A stretch of DNA of 36,540 nucleotides from ZC4RG30 sp964455685 (GCA_964455685.1 CAYVZE010000021.1:1-36540); one strand, 5' to 3'; shown: positions 1 to 7,058, counted from the stretch's first letter. Numbers and translations: made by a program. Notes: generated from the letters alone by a model not told the origin.

Positions 1-10
1 CTTCCGATCT
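1..10. other. Residual Illumina adapter end
   Basis: The first ten bases, CTTCCGATCT, equal the last ten bases of the standard Illumina TruSeq adapter read toward the insert. They sit exactly at the sequence edge. This suggests untrimmed adapter rather than genomic DNA, so bases 1-10 should not be used when interpreting the region upstream of tonB. A chance 10-base match is possible but unlikely at this exact position. Confidence 0.8.
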
Positions 11-30
11 ATTGAGGGGCTGGTGAGGTC

Positions 31-687
31 ATGGGCGTATACACACAATCACAGGGCAACTGGCTGAGCCGCCGCGGTGGTTTCCTGGTTCTCCTGATCG
101 GTTTTCACCTGGCGTTCTTCTGGGCGCTGAAGAGCGGCTTCGCGGTCAAGCTGGTGCAGCAGATCACGCAGCCCATCAAGGCCGAGATCATCAACGAGGT
201 GAAGCCGGAGGAACCGCCTCCGCCGCCGCCTGAAGTCCAGATGGAGTTGCCGCCGGTGCAGGTGCCGCCCGTGCTGGTCGACATCCAGCTGCCGGCTCCG
301 CCGCCGACCGCCATCCCGGTGCCCGTCACCACCGAGGTGGTGCCGCCGGCTCCGCCGCCGCCGCCTGCGCCGCCCGCGCGTCCGGTGCAGCGCACGCGCT
401 TCCAGCTGACGTACGTTCCCGACCCGCAGGACTACTATCCGTCTGCCTCGCGCAGCCTGCAGGAGGAGGGCATCGTCAGGGTGCAGATTTGCTGGGGCAC
501 CAACGGCCGCATCGACACGAGCCAGCTGAAGGTGGCCGAGAGCTCGGGGTTCTCCCGTCTCGACGATGCCGCCCTGCGACTGGCCCGGGGCATCCGCATG
601 AAGCCCGGCACCGTTGATGGAAAGCCGGAAGCCGACTGCGCGACGCTGCCGGTGCGCTTCACGCTCAAGGGTGAAAGCGATCGATAA
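31..687 (+). CDS. tonB: Energy transducer TonB
   Basis: This 218-residue inner-membrane protein spans the periplasm and passes proton-motive energy from ExbB/ExbD to TonB-dependent outer-membrane receptors. One N-terminal membrane anchor (about residues 17-38) carries a His at 26, as in the TonB anchor. A proline-rich spacer with repeated PPPPPP-type runs covers about 59-118. A TonB C-terminal domain covers about 137-214 and includes the family pattern SGF..LD.AAL (residues 172-181). Two cysteines (154 and 203) lie in the C-terminal domain and could form a disulfide. The ATG is preceded by GAGGGG at 14-19. The genes for its ExbB and ExbD partners follow on the same strand. The paralogue (TonB1, 2 or 3) cannot be told from sequence alone. 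Confidence 0.93.
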   Translation: MGVYTQSQGNWLSRRGGFLVLLIGFHLAFFWALKSGFAVKLVQQITQPIKAEIINEVKPEEPPPPPPEVQMELPPVQVPPVLVDIQLPAPPPTAIPVPVTTEVVPPAPPPPPAPPARPVQRTRFQLTYVPDPQDYYPSASRSLQEEGIVRVQICWGTNGRIDTSQLKVAESSGFSRLDDAALRLARGIRMKPGTVDGKPEADCATLPVRFTLKGESDR

Positions 688-699
688 ATTGGGGATTTC

Positions 700-740
700 C
701 GCGCCCGAAGCGGTGGCCGCCCGCCACTTTTTCGGGCGCG
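700..740 (+). terminator. Nested hairpin between tonB and exbB
   Basis: Perfect 10-base arms (CGCGCCCGAA at 700-709, TTCGGGCGCG at 731-740) enclose a second 5-bp stem (713-717 with 723-727). The inner stem is followed directly by five T residues (728-732). The inner hairpin plus T tract resembles a small intrinsic terminator, and the outer stem would compete with it. It starts 12 bases after the tonB stop and could uncouple tonB from exbBD expression. It could also be a partial terminator or an mRNA-stability element. Confidence 0.5.
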
Positions 741-796
741 GTTATGTTGTGGGTATCGAGTTTTACGCAGACGCTTAAGCAGCAATCGAGGAAACA

Positions 797-1543
797 ATGA
801 ACGAAGATGTCGCGGCCGCAGTCGATCCGGCCAGCAACCCGTATGGTTTCGGCGCACTGATCGAGCACGGAAACTCGATCTCCTACACCATTCTCGTCGT
901 GCTCCTGATCATGTCGCTTGGGACCTGGTGGATCTTCTTCACCAAGTTCTGGGACCAGTACCGCCTGAACAAGTCGGTCCGGAACGTCGAGAAGAACTTC
1001 TGGGCCGCCGGTTCTGCCAAGGAAGGTGTCGAGCGTCTGCCCAAGGACGATGACTTCCGCATCATCGCCGAGAGCGCCATCCGTGCCGCCGGCCACTACG
1101 AGGGCCGCCTGCATGACCGCATCTCGATGCGCGAGTGGCTGGGCATGGCCCTGGGCCGCGCCGTCGACACCATGAACAGCAAGCTCTCCGGCGGCCTGTC
1201 GTTCCTCGCGACCGTGGGTTCGACCGCTCCGTTCGTGGGCCTGATCGGTACCGTGTACGGCATCCTGAACGCGCTGATCAAGATCGGCCTGTCGGGTCAG
1301 CCGTCGATCGACCAGGTGGCCGGTCCGGTGGGTGAGGCGCTGATCATGACCGCGCTGGGTCTGGTCGTCGCGGTGCCCGCGGTGATCTGCTACAACGTGC
1401 TGCTGAAGCGCAACAAGACCCTGATGGAAGCCGTGCGCGACTTCACCGGCGACCTCGAGGCGAACCTCATCGGCGGCGTGAAGCCCGACGTGGTCCGCCC
1501 GGTTGCGGCTCCCGCTGCTCCTGCCGCGGCCGCCCGCAAGTAA
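797..1543 (+). CDS. exbB: ExbB proton channel subunit (MotA/TolQ/ExbB family)
   Basis: This 248-residue inner-membrane protein forms the proton-conducting core that energises TonB together with ExbD. Three hydrophobic segments are visible at about residues 29-48, 133-157 and 179-203. The second contains the conserved FLATVGSTAPFVGLIGTV stretch typical of ExbB/TolQ. The C-terminal tail is rich in Ala and Pro. The ATG has a clear GAGGAA ribosome site at 788-793. It follows tonB across a 109-base spacer that holds a hairpin, and it precedes two exbD genes, which favours ExbB over TolQ. Confidence 0.93.
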   Translation: MNEDVAAAVDPASNPYGFGALIEHGNSISYTILVVLLIMSLGTWWIFFTKFWDQYRLNKSVRNVEKNFWAAGSAKEGVERLPKDDDFRIIAESAIRAAGHYEGRLHDRISMREWLGMALGRAVDTMNSKLSGGLSFLATVGSTAPFVGLIGTVYGILNALIKIGLSGQPSIDQVAGPVGEALIMTALGLVVAVPAVICYNVLLKRNKTLMEAVRDFTGDLEANLIGGVKPDVVRPVAAPAAPAAAARK

Positions 1544-1576
1544 TCGCAAGCGCACAAGCAATTACAGGGGACCGCC

Positions 1577-2011
1577 ATGGCATTCAGTGTCAAGGAAAGC
1601 CAGGAGGAGATGTCGGAGATCAACACGGTCCCGCTCATCGACGTGATGCTGGTGATGCTCATCATCTTCCTCATCACGGTTCCGGTGATCGTGCCTTCCG
1701 TGAAGGTCGACCTGCCCGAGCCGCGCAACATCGCGCAGCAGACGAAGCCGGAGGACATCCCGGTTTCCGTCGACGTGGATGGCAACATCTACGTCGGCGG
1801 CGGCGCCGTGGACCGGCAGGGGCTTTTCGATGCGCTGTCGCAGCGCAGCCTGGCGGCATCCGCCGCCGGGCAGCTGCCGCCCAAGGTGCACATGAAGGCG
1901 GATCGCAACGCGCGCTACGAGCACGTGGCGCGCGCCCTGTACACCATCCAGACGGCCGGCATCATCGAAGTGTCCTTCCTCACCGAGCCCAAGGGCGCCA
2001 ACGGCGGCTGA
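1577..2011 (+). CDS. exbD: ExbD biopolymer transport protein, first copy
   Basis: This 144-residue ExbD/TolR-family protein has a short cytoplasmic N-terminus, one membrane helix (about 17-39) and a periplasmic domain. Asp22, in the motif PLIDVMLV, is the membrane aspartate expected to carry protons (equivalent to E. coli ExbD Asp25). It lies 33 bases after exbB and 16 bases before a second exbD. A 35-base stretch around the Asp motif is identical in the two copies. Tandem exbD genes are known in Xanthomonas-type TonB systems, where the second copy can be specialised. Confidence 0.92.
   Translation: MAFSVKESQEEMSEINTVPLIDVMLVMLIIFLITVPVIVPSVKVDLPEPRNIAQQTKPEDIPVSVDVDGNIYVGGGAVDRQGLFDALSQRSLAASAAGQLPPKVHMKADRNARYEHVARALYTIQTAGIIEVSFLTEPKGANGG
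1620..1654 (+). repeat. 35-bp direct repeat, copy 1 (exbD motif)
   Basis: Bases 1620-1654 are identical to 2077-2111. They encode the NTVPLIDVMLV membrane-Asp segment of each exbD. The surrounding sequence has diverged strongly, so the identity is confined to this segment. Confidence 0.85.
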
Positions 2012-2027
2012 GCAGGAGTTGATCTAA

Positions 2028-2456
2028 ATGGCATTCAAAGTTGGAGAATCCGGCGTCGACGACCCGATGTGCGAGGTCAACACGGTCCCGCTCATCGACG
2101 TGATGCTGGTGCTGCTGGTGATGCTGATCATCACGCTGCCGACCCAGACCCACGGCATCAAGCTCGAGATGCCGCCGCCGCTGCCGCCGGATGACACGGT
2201 GCGCATCGAGCCCGAGCGCATCCACATCGAGATCGACCCCGATGGCACGGTTGTGGTCAACGGCAGCGTGGTCCCGAGCATCCCCGAGCTCGAGCGCTAC
2301 TTCGAGCAGGAGTCCGTGAAGGATCCGCAGCCCGAGATCCACCTGCGTCCCTCGGGCCTGGCGCTGTACGACGTGGTGGCCAACGTGATGGCCGCCGCCC
2401 AGCGCGCCAACATGGTGCGCATGGGCTTCACGAACGTCGCCGAATTCGCGGAGTGA
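2028..2456 (+). CDS. exbD: ExbD biopolymer transport protein, second copy
   Basis: This is a second ExbD/TolR-family protein, 142 residues. It has the same layout as the upstream copy: membrane helix at about 19-39 with Asp24 in PLIDVMLV, then a periplasmic domain. The helix after the Asp (VLLVMLIITLP) and the periplasmic domain (PPPLPPDD region) differ clearly from the first copy. The two proteins may therefore form a mixed dimer or serve different TonB partners. AGGAG stands upstream of the ATG. A GC hairpin follows the stop within six bases, which may end the exb transcript. Confidence 0.92.
   Translation: MAFKVGESGVDDPMCEVNTVPLIDVMLVLLVMLIITLPTQTHGIKLEMPPPLPPDDTVRIEPERIHIEIDPDGTVVVNGSVVPSIPELERYFEQESVKDPQPEIHLRPSGLALYDVVANVMAAAQRANMVRMGFTNVAEFAE
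2077..2111 (+). repeat. 35-bp direct repeat, copy 2 (exbD motif)
   Basis: Identical to 1620-1654, offset by 457 bases, inside the second exbD. Within-operon sequence exchange or strong codon-level conservation would both explain it. Confidence 0.85.
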
Positions 2457-2461
2457 AGCCC

Positions 2462-2482
2462 CGGGGGGCGGAGAGCCCCCCG
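2462..2482 (+). terminator. GC hairpin after the second exbD
   Basis: An 8-bp perfect stem (CGGGGGGC at 2462-2469, GCCCCCCG at 2475-2482) with a five-base GGAGA loop begins six bases after the exbD stop. No T tract follows, so it may act as a Rho-assisted terminator or protect the 3' end of the exb mRNA. Confidence 0.5.
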
Positions 2483-2563
2483 CCGACGTTCAGGTCCGAT
2501 TCAGCCGCTATGCGGCAGAACGGGTCCATGGCCCGTCCGCTGACTTTTGCCGGCGCGGGATTG

Positions 2564-2572
2564 TGGTACAAG
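2564..2572 (+). promoter_or_regulatory. Candidate extended -10 promoter for the TPR gene
   Basis: TGGTACAAG reads as TGn plus a TACAAG -10 hexamer (2567-2572). It lies about 45 bases before the ATG at 2618, and no good -35 is seen at the right spacing. Together with the hairpin at 2462-2482 it suggests the TPR gene can be transcribed separately from exbD. Confidence 0.35.
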
Positions 2573-2617
2573 AAAAGGCAGGGCCGTGACAGGGCCCGCC
2601 AGTTGGAGAAGGCAGAG

Positions 2618-3838
2618 ATGACGAAGACCATGGTTCGTTCGGTTCTCGTGGCCGCCGTGCTGGCGACCGGCAGCTTCGCTGCCGGGGCGCAGAACGCCCC
2701 GACGACCAGCCCGGCGCTGGGTGACGTGTTCACTGCTGCCCAGGCTGCGATGCAGGCGAAGAAGTGGGACGAGGTCGAGGCCAAGGCCCAGGAAGCGCTG
2801 TCGAAGCAGAAGAAGCCGGATGACATCTACGCCGCGCACTACTTCCTGCTCGAGGTCGACAAGGCAAAGCGCAACAACGCCGGCATCATCGAGCACCTGG
2901 AGGGCATGCTGAATTCGGGCTTCTCGCCCGGCCCGGACGCCCAGGCCCAGTTCCGCAAGGCGCTGGTCTCGGCGTACTACCAGCAGAAGAACTACCCGCA
3001 GGCGATCAAGCACGGCACCGACCTGATCAAGAGCGGCAAGGCCGATGGCGACATCTACACGGTGGTCGGCCAGGCCTACTACCAGCAGAAGAACTACGAC
3101 GAGGCGATCAAGATCTTCAACGACCGCGTCACCGCGGCGGAGAAGGCCGGTCGCCGGCCGGAGCGCAACGAGCTGGTGCTGCTGCAGTCCTCCTACGACA
3201 AGTCCGGCAACGCGGCGCAGGCCCAGGCCACGCTCGAGAAGCTGGTGCGCCACTACCCGAGCTCGGACACCTGGCTGGCGCTGCTGTACGAGGTGAAGAA
3301 GGAGCGCCTGGACCCGCGCCAGCGCGTGCAGCTCTATCGCCTGATGGACTCCACGGGCAACCTGAAGCACCCGTCCGACTTCATCGCCTATTCCGAGGCG
3401 GCCACGTCGCTGGGCCTGCCGAACGAGGCGGCGAACGTGCTGGAAAGCGGCCTGAACAAGGCCAAGGCCTTCCCGGACGGCCAGGAGAAGGAGCGCGCCG
3501 AGCGCTACCTGAAGTCCAACCGCGAACGCGCCGAGTCCGGCAAGGGCGAGCTGGCCCAGCTGGAGAAGGAAGCGCAGGCCGCTGCCACCGGCGACGCCTA
3601 CGTGGCGCTGGGCATGGCGCAGCTGAGCTTCGGCCAGTATGACGCCGCGGTGCAGTCGCTGAAGGCTGGCATCGCCAAGGGCGGCCTGAAGAACGCCGCC
3701 GATGCGCAGGTGACGCTGGGTGTGGCGCAGCTGAAGGCCGGCCAGAAGGCCGAGGCTGCCAAGACCTTCCGTGCGGTGGAGAGCGATGACGAACTGACCA
3801 CCCGCATCGCCAAGCTGTGGGCCCTGCACGCGAGCTGA
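2618..3838 (+). CDS. Secreted tetratricopeptide-repeat protein of the TonB operon
   Basis: This is a 406-residue protein with a clear signal peptide (charged MTKTMVR, hydrophobic core, AGAQ-NA cleavage site near residue 25), so it is probably periplasmic. The body is alpha-helical TPR repeats: an early one around MQAKKWDEVEAKAQEAL, two tandem units each containing YYQQKNY, and a C-terminal pair around FGQYDAAVQSL and AGQKAEAAKTF. It likely acts as a protein-protein scaffold. Position after tonB-exbB-exbD-exbD suggests a link to TonB function, but the partner is unknown. The ATG at 2618 was chosen over an open frame from 2453 because GGAG at 2605-2608 and the signal peptide fit it. It ends at a strong terminator. 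Confidence 0.85.
   Translation: MTKTMVRSVLVAAVLATGSFAAGAQNAPTTSPALGDVFTAAQAAMQAKKWDEVEAKAQEALSKQKKPDDIYAAHYFLLEVDKAKRNNAGIIEHLEGMLNSGFSPGPDAQAQFRKALVSAYYQQKNYPQAIKHGTDLIKSGKADGDIYTVVGQAYYQQKNYDEAIKIFNDRVTAAEKAGRRPERNELVLLQSSYDKSGNAAQAQATLEKLVRHYPSSDTWLALLYEVKKERLDPRQRVQLYRLMDSTGNLKHPSDFIAYSEAATSLGLPNEAANVLESGLNKAKAFPDGQEKERAERYLKSNRERAESGKGELAQLEKEAQAAATGDAYVALGMAQLSFGQYDAAVQSLKAGIAKGGLKNAADAQVTLGVAQLKAGQKAEAAKTFRAVESDDELTTRIAKLWALHAS
2975..3097 (+). repeat. 21-bp identical repeats one TPR unit apart
   Basis: Bases 2975-2995 and 3077-3097 are identical and encode YYQQKNY twice. The offset is 102 bases, which is 34 codons, exactly one tetratricopeptide repeat. This points to internal duplication of a repeat unit. 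Confidence 0.85.
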
Positions 3839-3864
3839 TCGCAGCCCAGGGTGCCTGAAACGCG

Positions 3865-3896
3865 AAGGGCGGCCAGTCGGCCGCCCTTTGCTTTTT
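3865..3896 (+). terminator. Rho-independent terminator after the TPR gene
   Basis: Perfect 10-bp arms (AAGGGCGGCC at 3865-3874, GGCCGCCCTT at 3879-3888) with a four-base loop are followed by T, G, C and then five T residues (3892-3896). It ends the plus-strand tonB/exb/TPR region before the convergent etfA gene. Confidence 0.88.
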
Positions 3897-3910
3897 CCGC
3901 CAGGGACTTC

Positions 3911-3944
3911 CCGGCGCCGGCGGCCATGGAAGCCGCGGCGCCGG
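3911..3944 (-). terminator. Hairpin after the etfA stop codon
   Basis: Arms 3911-3924 and 3932-3944 pair over 13 bp with one bulged G (3920) and a seven-base loop. The structure begins about ten bases after the minus-strand etfA stop. No T tract follows on that strand, so it is a weaker candidate than the neighbouring plus-strand terminator. Confidence 0.5.
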
Positions 3945-3954
3945 AGGGCCAGGC

Positions 3955-4911
3955 TCAGCCGGCCTGGCGCTTGCGGATGCCCTCGATGAGCTTCGGCACA
4001 GCCTCGAACAGGTCGGCCACCAGGCCGAAGTCCGCTGCCTCGAAGATGGGCGCGTCCGGGTCCTTGTTGATCGCTACGATGGTGCGGGCGTCCTTGATGC
4101 CGGTCATATGCTGGATGGCGCCGGAGATGCCCAGGGCGATGTACAGGTCCGGCGCGATGATCTTGCCGGTCTGGCCCACCTGCAGGTCGTTCGGGGCGTA
4201 GCCGGCGTCCACGGCGGCGCGGGAGGCCCCCACGGCCGCACCCAGCGCATCGGCCAGCTCGTACACCAGCTGGAACTTCTCGGCGCTGCCCAGCGCCCGG
4301 CCGCCAGAGACCACCTTGCGGGCGCTCTGCAGGTCTGGGCGGTCGCCTCCCTGGGCCTGCAGGGCCACGAAGCGGGTATGGGTGACGGCGGGCATTGGCA
4401 CGCCGGCCGGCTCCACCGGGGCGGCGGCGTCCTGGGTGCCGGCAGCCGTGTAGGAGGCCGTACGCACGGTGGCGGCGATGGGCGCCAGCTCGCCAGCCTC
4501 CACCGTCAGGAGGGCGTTGCCGGCATAGATGGGCCGGCGGAAGCGGGTGGGGGATTCCACCGCCATCACGTCGCTGATGGCCGGCACGCCCAGCAGGGCG
4601 GCCACCCGCGGCAGCACGTCCTTGCCGAAGGTGGTGGAGGGCGCCAGCACGTGCGAGTAGCCGTTGCGGGCCAGGGCCGCGAACTGCGGCGCCAGCACGG
4701 CGGCCAGCGGGTGCTGGTTGGCGGCATCGTCCAGCGTCAGCACCTTGGCCACGCCGGCCACCCTGGCGGCCGCCGCGGCCACTTCGGCCACGTCCTTGCC
4801 GGCCACGGCCACGTGGATTTCGCCGCCGATGTCCTGCGCGCAGCGCACTGCGCGCAGGGTGGCGGGGGAGAGGTTCGTGCCGTGCTCGGCAATGACCAGG
4901 ATGCGCGCCAT
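3955..4911 (-). CDS. etfA: Electron transfer flavoprotein alpha subunit
   Basis: This 318-residue FixB/EtfA protein forms a heterodimer with EtfB. It binds FAD and carries electrons from acyl-CoA and related dehydrogenases toward ETF-ubiquinone oxidoreductase. FAD-domain motifs are all present: SGGRALGS (202-209), QVGQTGK (244-250), ISGAIQH (262-268) and INKDPDAPIF (281-290). Its ATG shares one base with the etfB stop (TGATG), with AAGGAG upstream, so translation is coupled to etfB. The length is normal for the family. No ETF-QO or acyl-CoA dehydrogenase gene lies in this window. Confidence 0.96.
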   Translation of the reverse strand: MARILVIAEHGTNLSPATLRAVRCAQDIGGEIHVAVAGKDVAEVAAAAARVAGVAKVLTLDDAANQHPLAAVLAPQFAALARNGYSHVLAPSTTFGKDVLPRVAALLGVPAISDVMAVESPTRFRRPIYAGNALLTVEAGELAPIAATVRTASYTAAGTQDAAAPVEPAGVPMPAVTHTRFVALQAQGGDRPDLQSARKVVSGGRALGSAEKFQLVYELADALGAAVGASRAAVDAGYAPNDLQVGQTGKIIAPDLYIALGISGAIQHMTGIKDARTIVAINKDPDAPIFEAADFGLVADLFEAVPKLIEGIRKRQAG

Positions 4912-5660
4912 CAGATCAGCTCCTTCGCGGCCAGCTGCGCCAGCAGTTCATCGACATCGTTCACCATCACGCCCTTGCTGCGCACCGGCGGCGGCGCGTA
5001 GTGCACGGCCGCCAGGCGCGGCTTCGGCTCCACGCCCAGCGCGGCCAGCTCGAGCGTTTCGAGCGGCTTTTTCTTGGCCTTGATGATGTCGGGCAGCTTC
5101 ACGAAGCGCGGCTCGTTCAGCCGCAGGTCGGCGGTGATGACCGCCGGCAGGTCGACCTCGATGGTCTCCAGTCCCGCATCCACCTCGCGGGTGACGCGCG
5201 CGGTGTCACCGTCGAGTTCCACCTTCGAGGCGAAGGTGGCCTGCGGCCGGTCCCACAGCGCGGCCAGCATCTGGCCGGTCTGGTTGTTGTCGTCGTCGAT
5301 GGCCTGCTTGCCCAGCAGCACCAGGAAGGGCGATTCGCGCTCCACCAGCTTCAGCAGCACGCGGGCGGCATCCAGCGGCTCCACCGGGGTCGTGGCATTG
5401 ACCAGCAGGGCACGGTCGGCGCCCATGGCCAGCGCGGTGCGCAGCTGGTTCTGCACGTCGGCGGGCCCGATGGAGGCCACCACGACCTCCTCGGCGAGGC
5501 CCTTCTCCTTCAGGCGCAGTGCCTCCTCGAGGGCGATCTCGTCGAAGGGGTTCAGGCTCTGCTTGACACCTTCCGTGATGACGCCCGTGTTATCAGGTTT
5601 TACGCGGATGCGAATGTTGAAGTCGACCACGCGTTTTACGGCCACAAGGATGCGTTTCAT
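4911..5660 (-). CDS. etfB: Electron transfer flavoprotein beta subunit
   Basis: This 249-residue EtfB/FixA protein binds AMP and partners EtfA. Family hallmarks are an N-terminal MKRILVAVKRVVD, GKQAIDDDNNQTGQ (117-130) and the beta-subunit signature from about residue 169 (VDLPAVITADLRLNEPRF). The start at 5660 gives the standard family N-terminus; an open frame further upstream only reads through the promoter and the opposite gene. There is no clear Shine-Dalgarno sequence. A 10-bp tandem repeat lies directly upstream of the ATG and a TATACT box about 50 bases upstream. It is transcribed first in the etfB-etfA pair. Confidence 0.96.
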   Translation of the reverse strand: MKRILVAVKRVVDFNIRIRVKPDNTGVITEGVKQSLNPFDEIALEEALRLKEKGLAEEVVVASIGPADVQNQLRTALAMGADRALLVNATTPVEPLDAARVLLKLVERESPFLVLLGKQAIDDDNNQTGQMLAALWDRPQATFASKVELDGDTARVTREVDAGLETIEVDLPAVITADLRLNEPRFVKLPDIIKAKKKPLETLELAALGVEPKPRLAAVHYAPPPVRSKGVMVNDVDELLAQLAAKELI

Positions 5661-5664
5661 CGGC

Positions 5665-5684
5665 GATTTCTGCGGATTTCTGCG
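5665..5684. repeat. Tandem 10-bp repeat upstream of etfB
   Basis: GATTTCTGCG occurs twice head-to-tail (5665-5674 and 5675-5684), starting four bases before the etfB start codon and lying in its 5' leader. The period is one helical turn. It could be a protein-binding or RNA regulatory element, or chance slippage. Confidence 0.7.
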
Positions 5685-5711
5685 GGTTCTGGGAGGCGGA
5701 TCAGGGCGCGC

Positions 5712-5717
5712 AGTATA
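5712..5717 (-). promoter_or_regulatory. Candidate etfBA -10 box
   Basis: On the minus strand this reads TATACT, five of six matches to the consensus. It predicts a leader of about 44 bases before etfB. No convincing -35 is seen. It shares a 102-base intergenic region with the divergent aminotransferase promoter. Confidence 0.4.
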
Positions 5718-5750
5718 CGGCCCCCATGGCCGGCCCGCAGGCCCGGACGC

Positions 5751-5756
5751 TACAAT
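5751..5756 (+). promoter_or_regulatory. Candidate -10 box placing the alaA-like start at +1
   Basis: TACAAT at 5751-5756 ends six bases before the A of the ATG at 5763. A normal -10 to +1 distance puts transcription start at or next to the start codon. No Shine-Dalgarno sequence is present between them, which fits leaderless translation. Confidence 0.45.
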
Positions 5757-5762
5757 TGCGGG

Positions 5763-7046
5763 ATGAAAGCCGATTTCAGCATCAAGCCCAGCCAGACCCT
5801 CAAGCACGTCCGCTACGAGATCCGCGGGGCGCTGGCACGGCGCGCCATGGAGCTGGAGCGCCAGGGCTACGAGATCATCTCGCTGAACATCGGCAACCCG
5901 GGTGCCTATGGCTTCCGCACCCCGGAGATCCTGCGCCTGGCGCTGGTGCAGAACCTGCCGCAGGCAGAAGGCTACGCCTACCAGAAGGGCATCTACTCGG
6001 CGCGCGAGGCCATCCTGCTGCAGCAGCAGAACCGGGGTGTGCACGGCGGCTCCACCGAGACCATCTTCATCGGCAACGGCACGTCCGAGCTGATCGACCA
6101 GACGCTGCGCGCGCTGCTGTCCGACGGCGACGAGGTGCTGGTGCCGGCCCCGGACTACCCGCTGTGGACCGCGGCCGTGACGCTCAACGGCGGCCGCGCG
6201 GTGCATTACCTGTGCCGTCCGGAGAACCGCTTCATCCCCGACCCGGAGGAGATGGAGTCGCTGATCACGCCGCGCACGCGCGCGCTGGTGCTGATCAACC
6301 CGAACAATCCCACCGGCGCGGTGTACCCGCGCGAGGTGCTCGAGCGCATCGCGCGCCTGGCCGAGAAGCACCAGCTGGTGATCTTCAGCGACGAGATCTA
6401 CGACGGCATCACCTACGACGGGGTGCAGTTCGTGCCCATCGCCTCGATGGTGCGCGACACGCTGTGCGCCACCTTCTCGGGCCTGTCGAAGGTGTACCGC
6501 GCCGCCGGCTACCGCGTGGGCTGGGTGAGCTTCTCGGGCGCCGTGCAGCGCGCCGGCGAATACCTGGCCGCGATGGAGCTGCTGTCCTCGATGCGCATGT
6601 GCGCCGGCGTGCCGGCGCAGCACGCGGTGCATGCGGCGCTCGGCGGCTACCAGAGCATCCTCGACCTGACCTCGCCCGGCGGCCGGCTGTATGAGTCACG
6701 CCGCGCGGTGATCGACTCGGTGTCCAGAAGCAAGTTCCTGCGGCTCACGCCGCCCAGCGGCTCGCTGTACGCCTTCGTCGAGGTGCGCCAGGACGTGCTG
6801 CCCGACTTCAACGACCAGCAGTTCGCGCTGGAGCTGCTGGAAGAAAAGCACGTGCTGATCACCCCGGGCGCCACGTTCAACGTGCCGTACCACAACCACT
6901 TCCGCACCACCATCCTGCCGGATCCCTCGACGCTGACGCTGGTGTTCCAGCGCATCGAGGCGCAGCTGGAGGCCTGGTCGGCAAAGCACGGCGCCAAGGG
7001 CGCCGCCACCCCGAAGGTGGTCAACGCCACCGGCCGCTTCAAGTAG
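5763..7046 (+). CDS. alaA: PLP-dependent aminotransferase, AlaA-like
   Basis: This 427-residue fold-type I class I/II aminotransferase is closest in motif pattern to AlaA, the glutamate-pyruvate (alanine) transaminase. PLP contacts are INPNNPTG (178-185), SDEIYD (209-214, with Asp210 and Tyr213) and the Schiff-base lysine Lys243 in SGLSKVYRAAGYRVGW. It is slightly longer than E. coli AlaA because of a C-terminal extension (after about 405) rich in Ala, Gly and Lys. The ATG at 5763 starts the conserved domain; the frame is open further upstream, but that stretch lies opposite etfB. Substrate cannot be fixed from sequence; aspartate or broad-specificity activity is possible. A RecB-like nuclease gene follows within 12 bases. 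Confidence 0.85.
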   Translation: MKADFSIKPSQTLKHVRYEIRGALARRAMELERQGYEIISLNIGNPGAYGFRTPEILRLALVQNLPQAEGYAYQKGIYSAREAILLQQQNRGVHGGSTETIFIGNGTSELIDQTLRALLSDGDEVLVPAPDYPLWTAAVTLNGGRAVHYLCRPENRFIPDPEEMESLITPRTRALVLINPNNPTGAVYPREVLERIARLAEKHQLVIFSDEIYDGITYDGVQFVPIASMVRDTLCATFSGLSKVYRAAGYRVGWVSFSGAVQRAGEYLAAMELLSSMRMCAGVPAQHAVHAALGGYQSILDLTSPGGRLYESRRAVIDSVSRSKFLRLTPPSGSLYAFVEVRQDVLPDFNDQQFALELLEEKHVLITPGATFNVPYHNHFRTTILPDPSTLTLVFQRIEAQLEAWSAKHGAKGAATPKVVNATGRFK

Positions 7047-7058
7047 GAAGGCAGGGCT

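Noticed and set aside
2453..2617. Start of the TPR gene at 2453
   Set aside because: It would overlap the exbD end and the hairpin and bury the signal peptide 55 residues in. ATG at 2618 fits the leader and the ribosome site.
5001..5762. Upstream extension of the aminotransferase frame to 5001
   Set aside because: The extra 250 or so residues lie opposite etfB and the shared promoter and have no aminotransferase homology; the family N-terminus begins at 5763.
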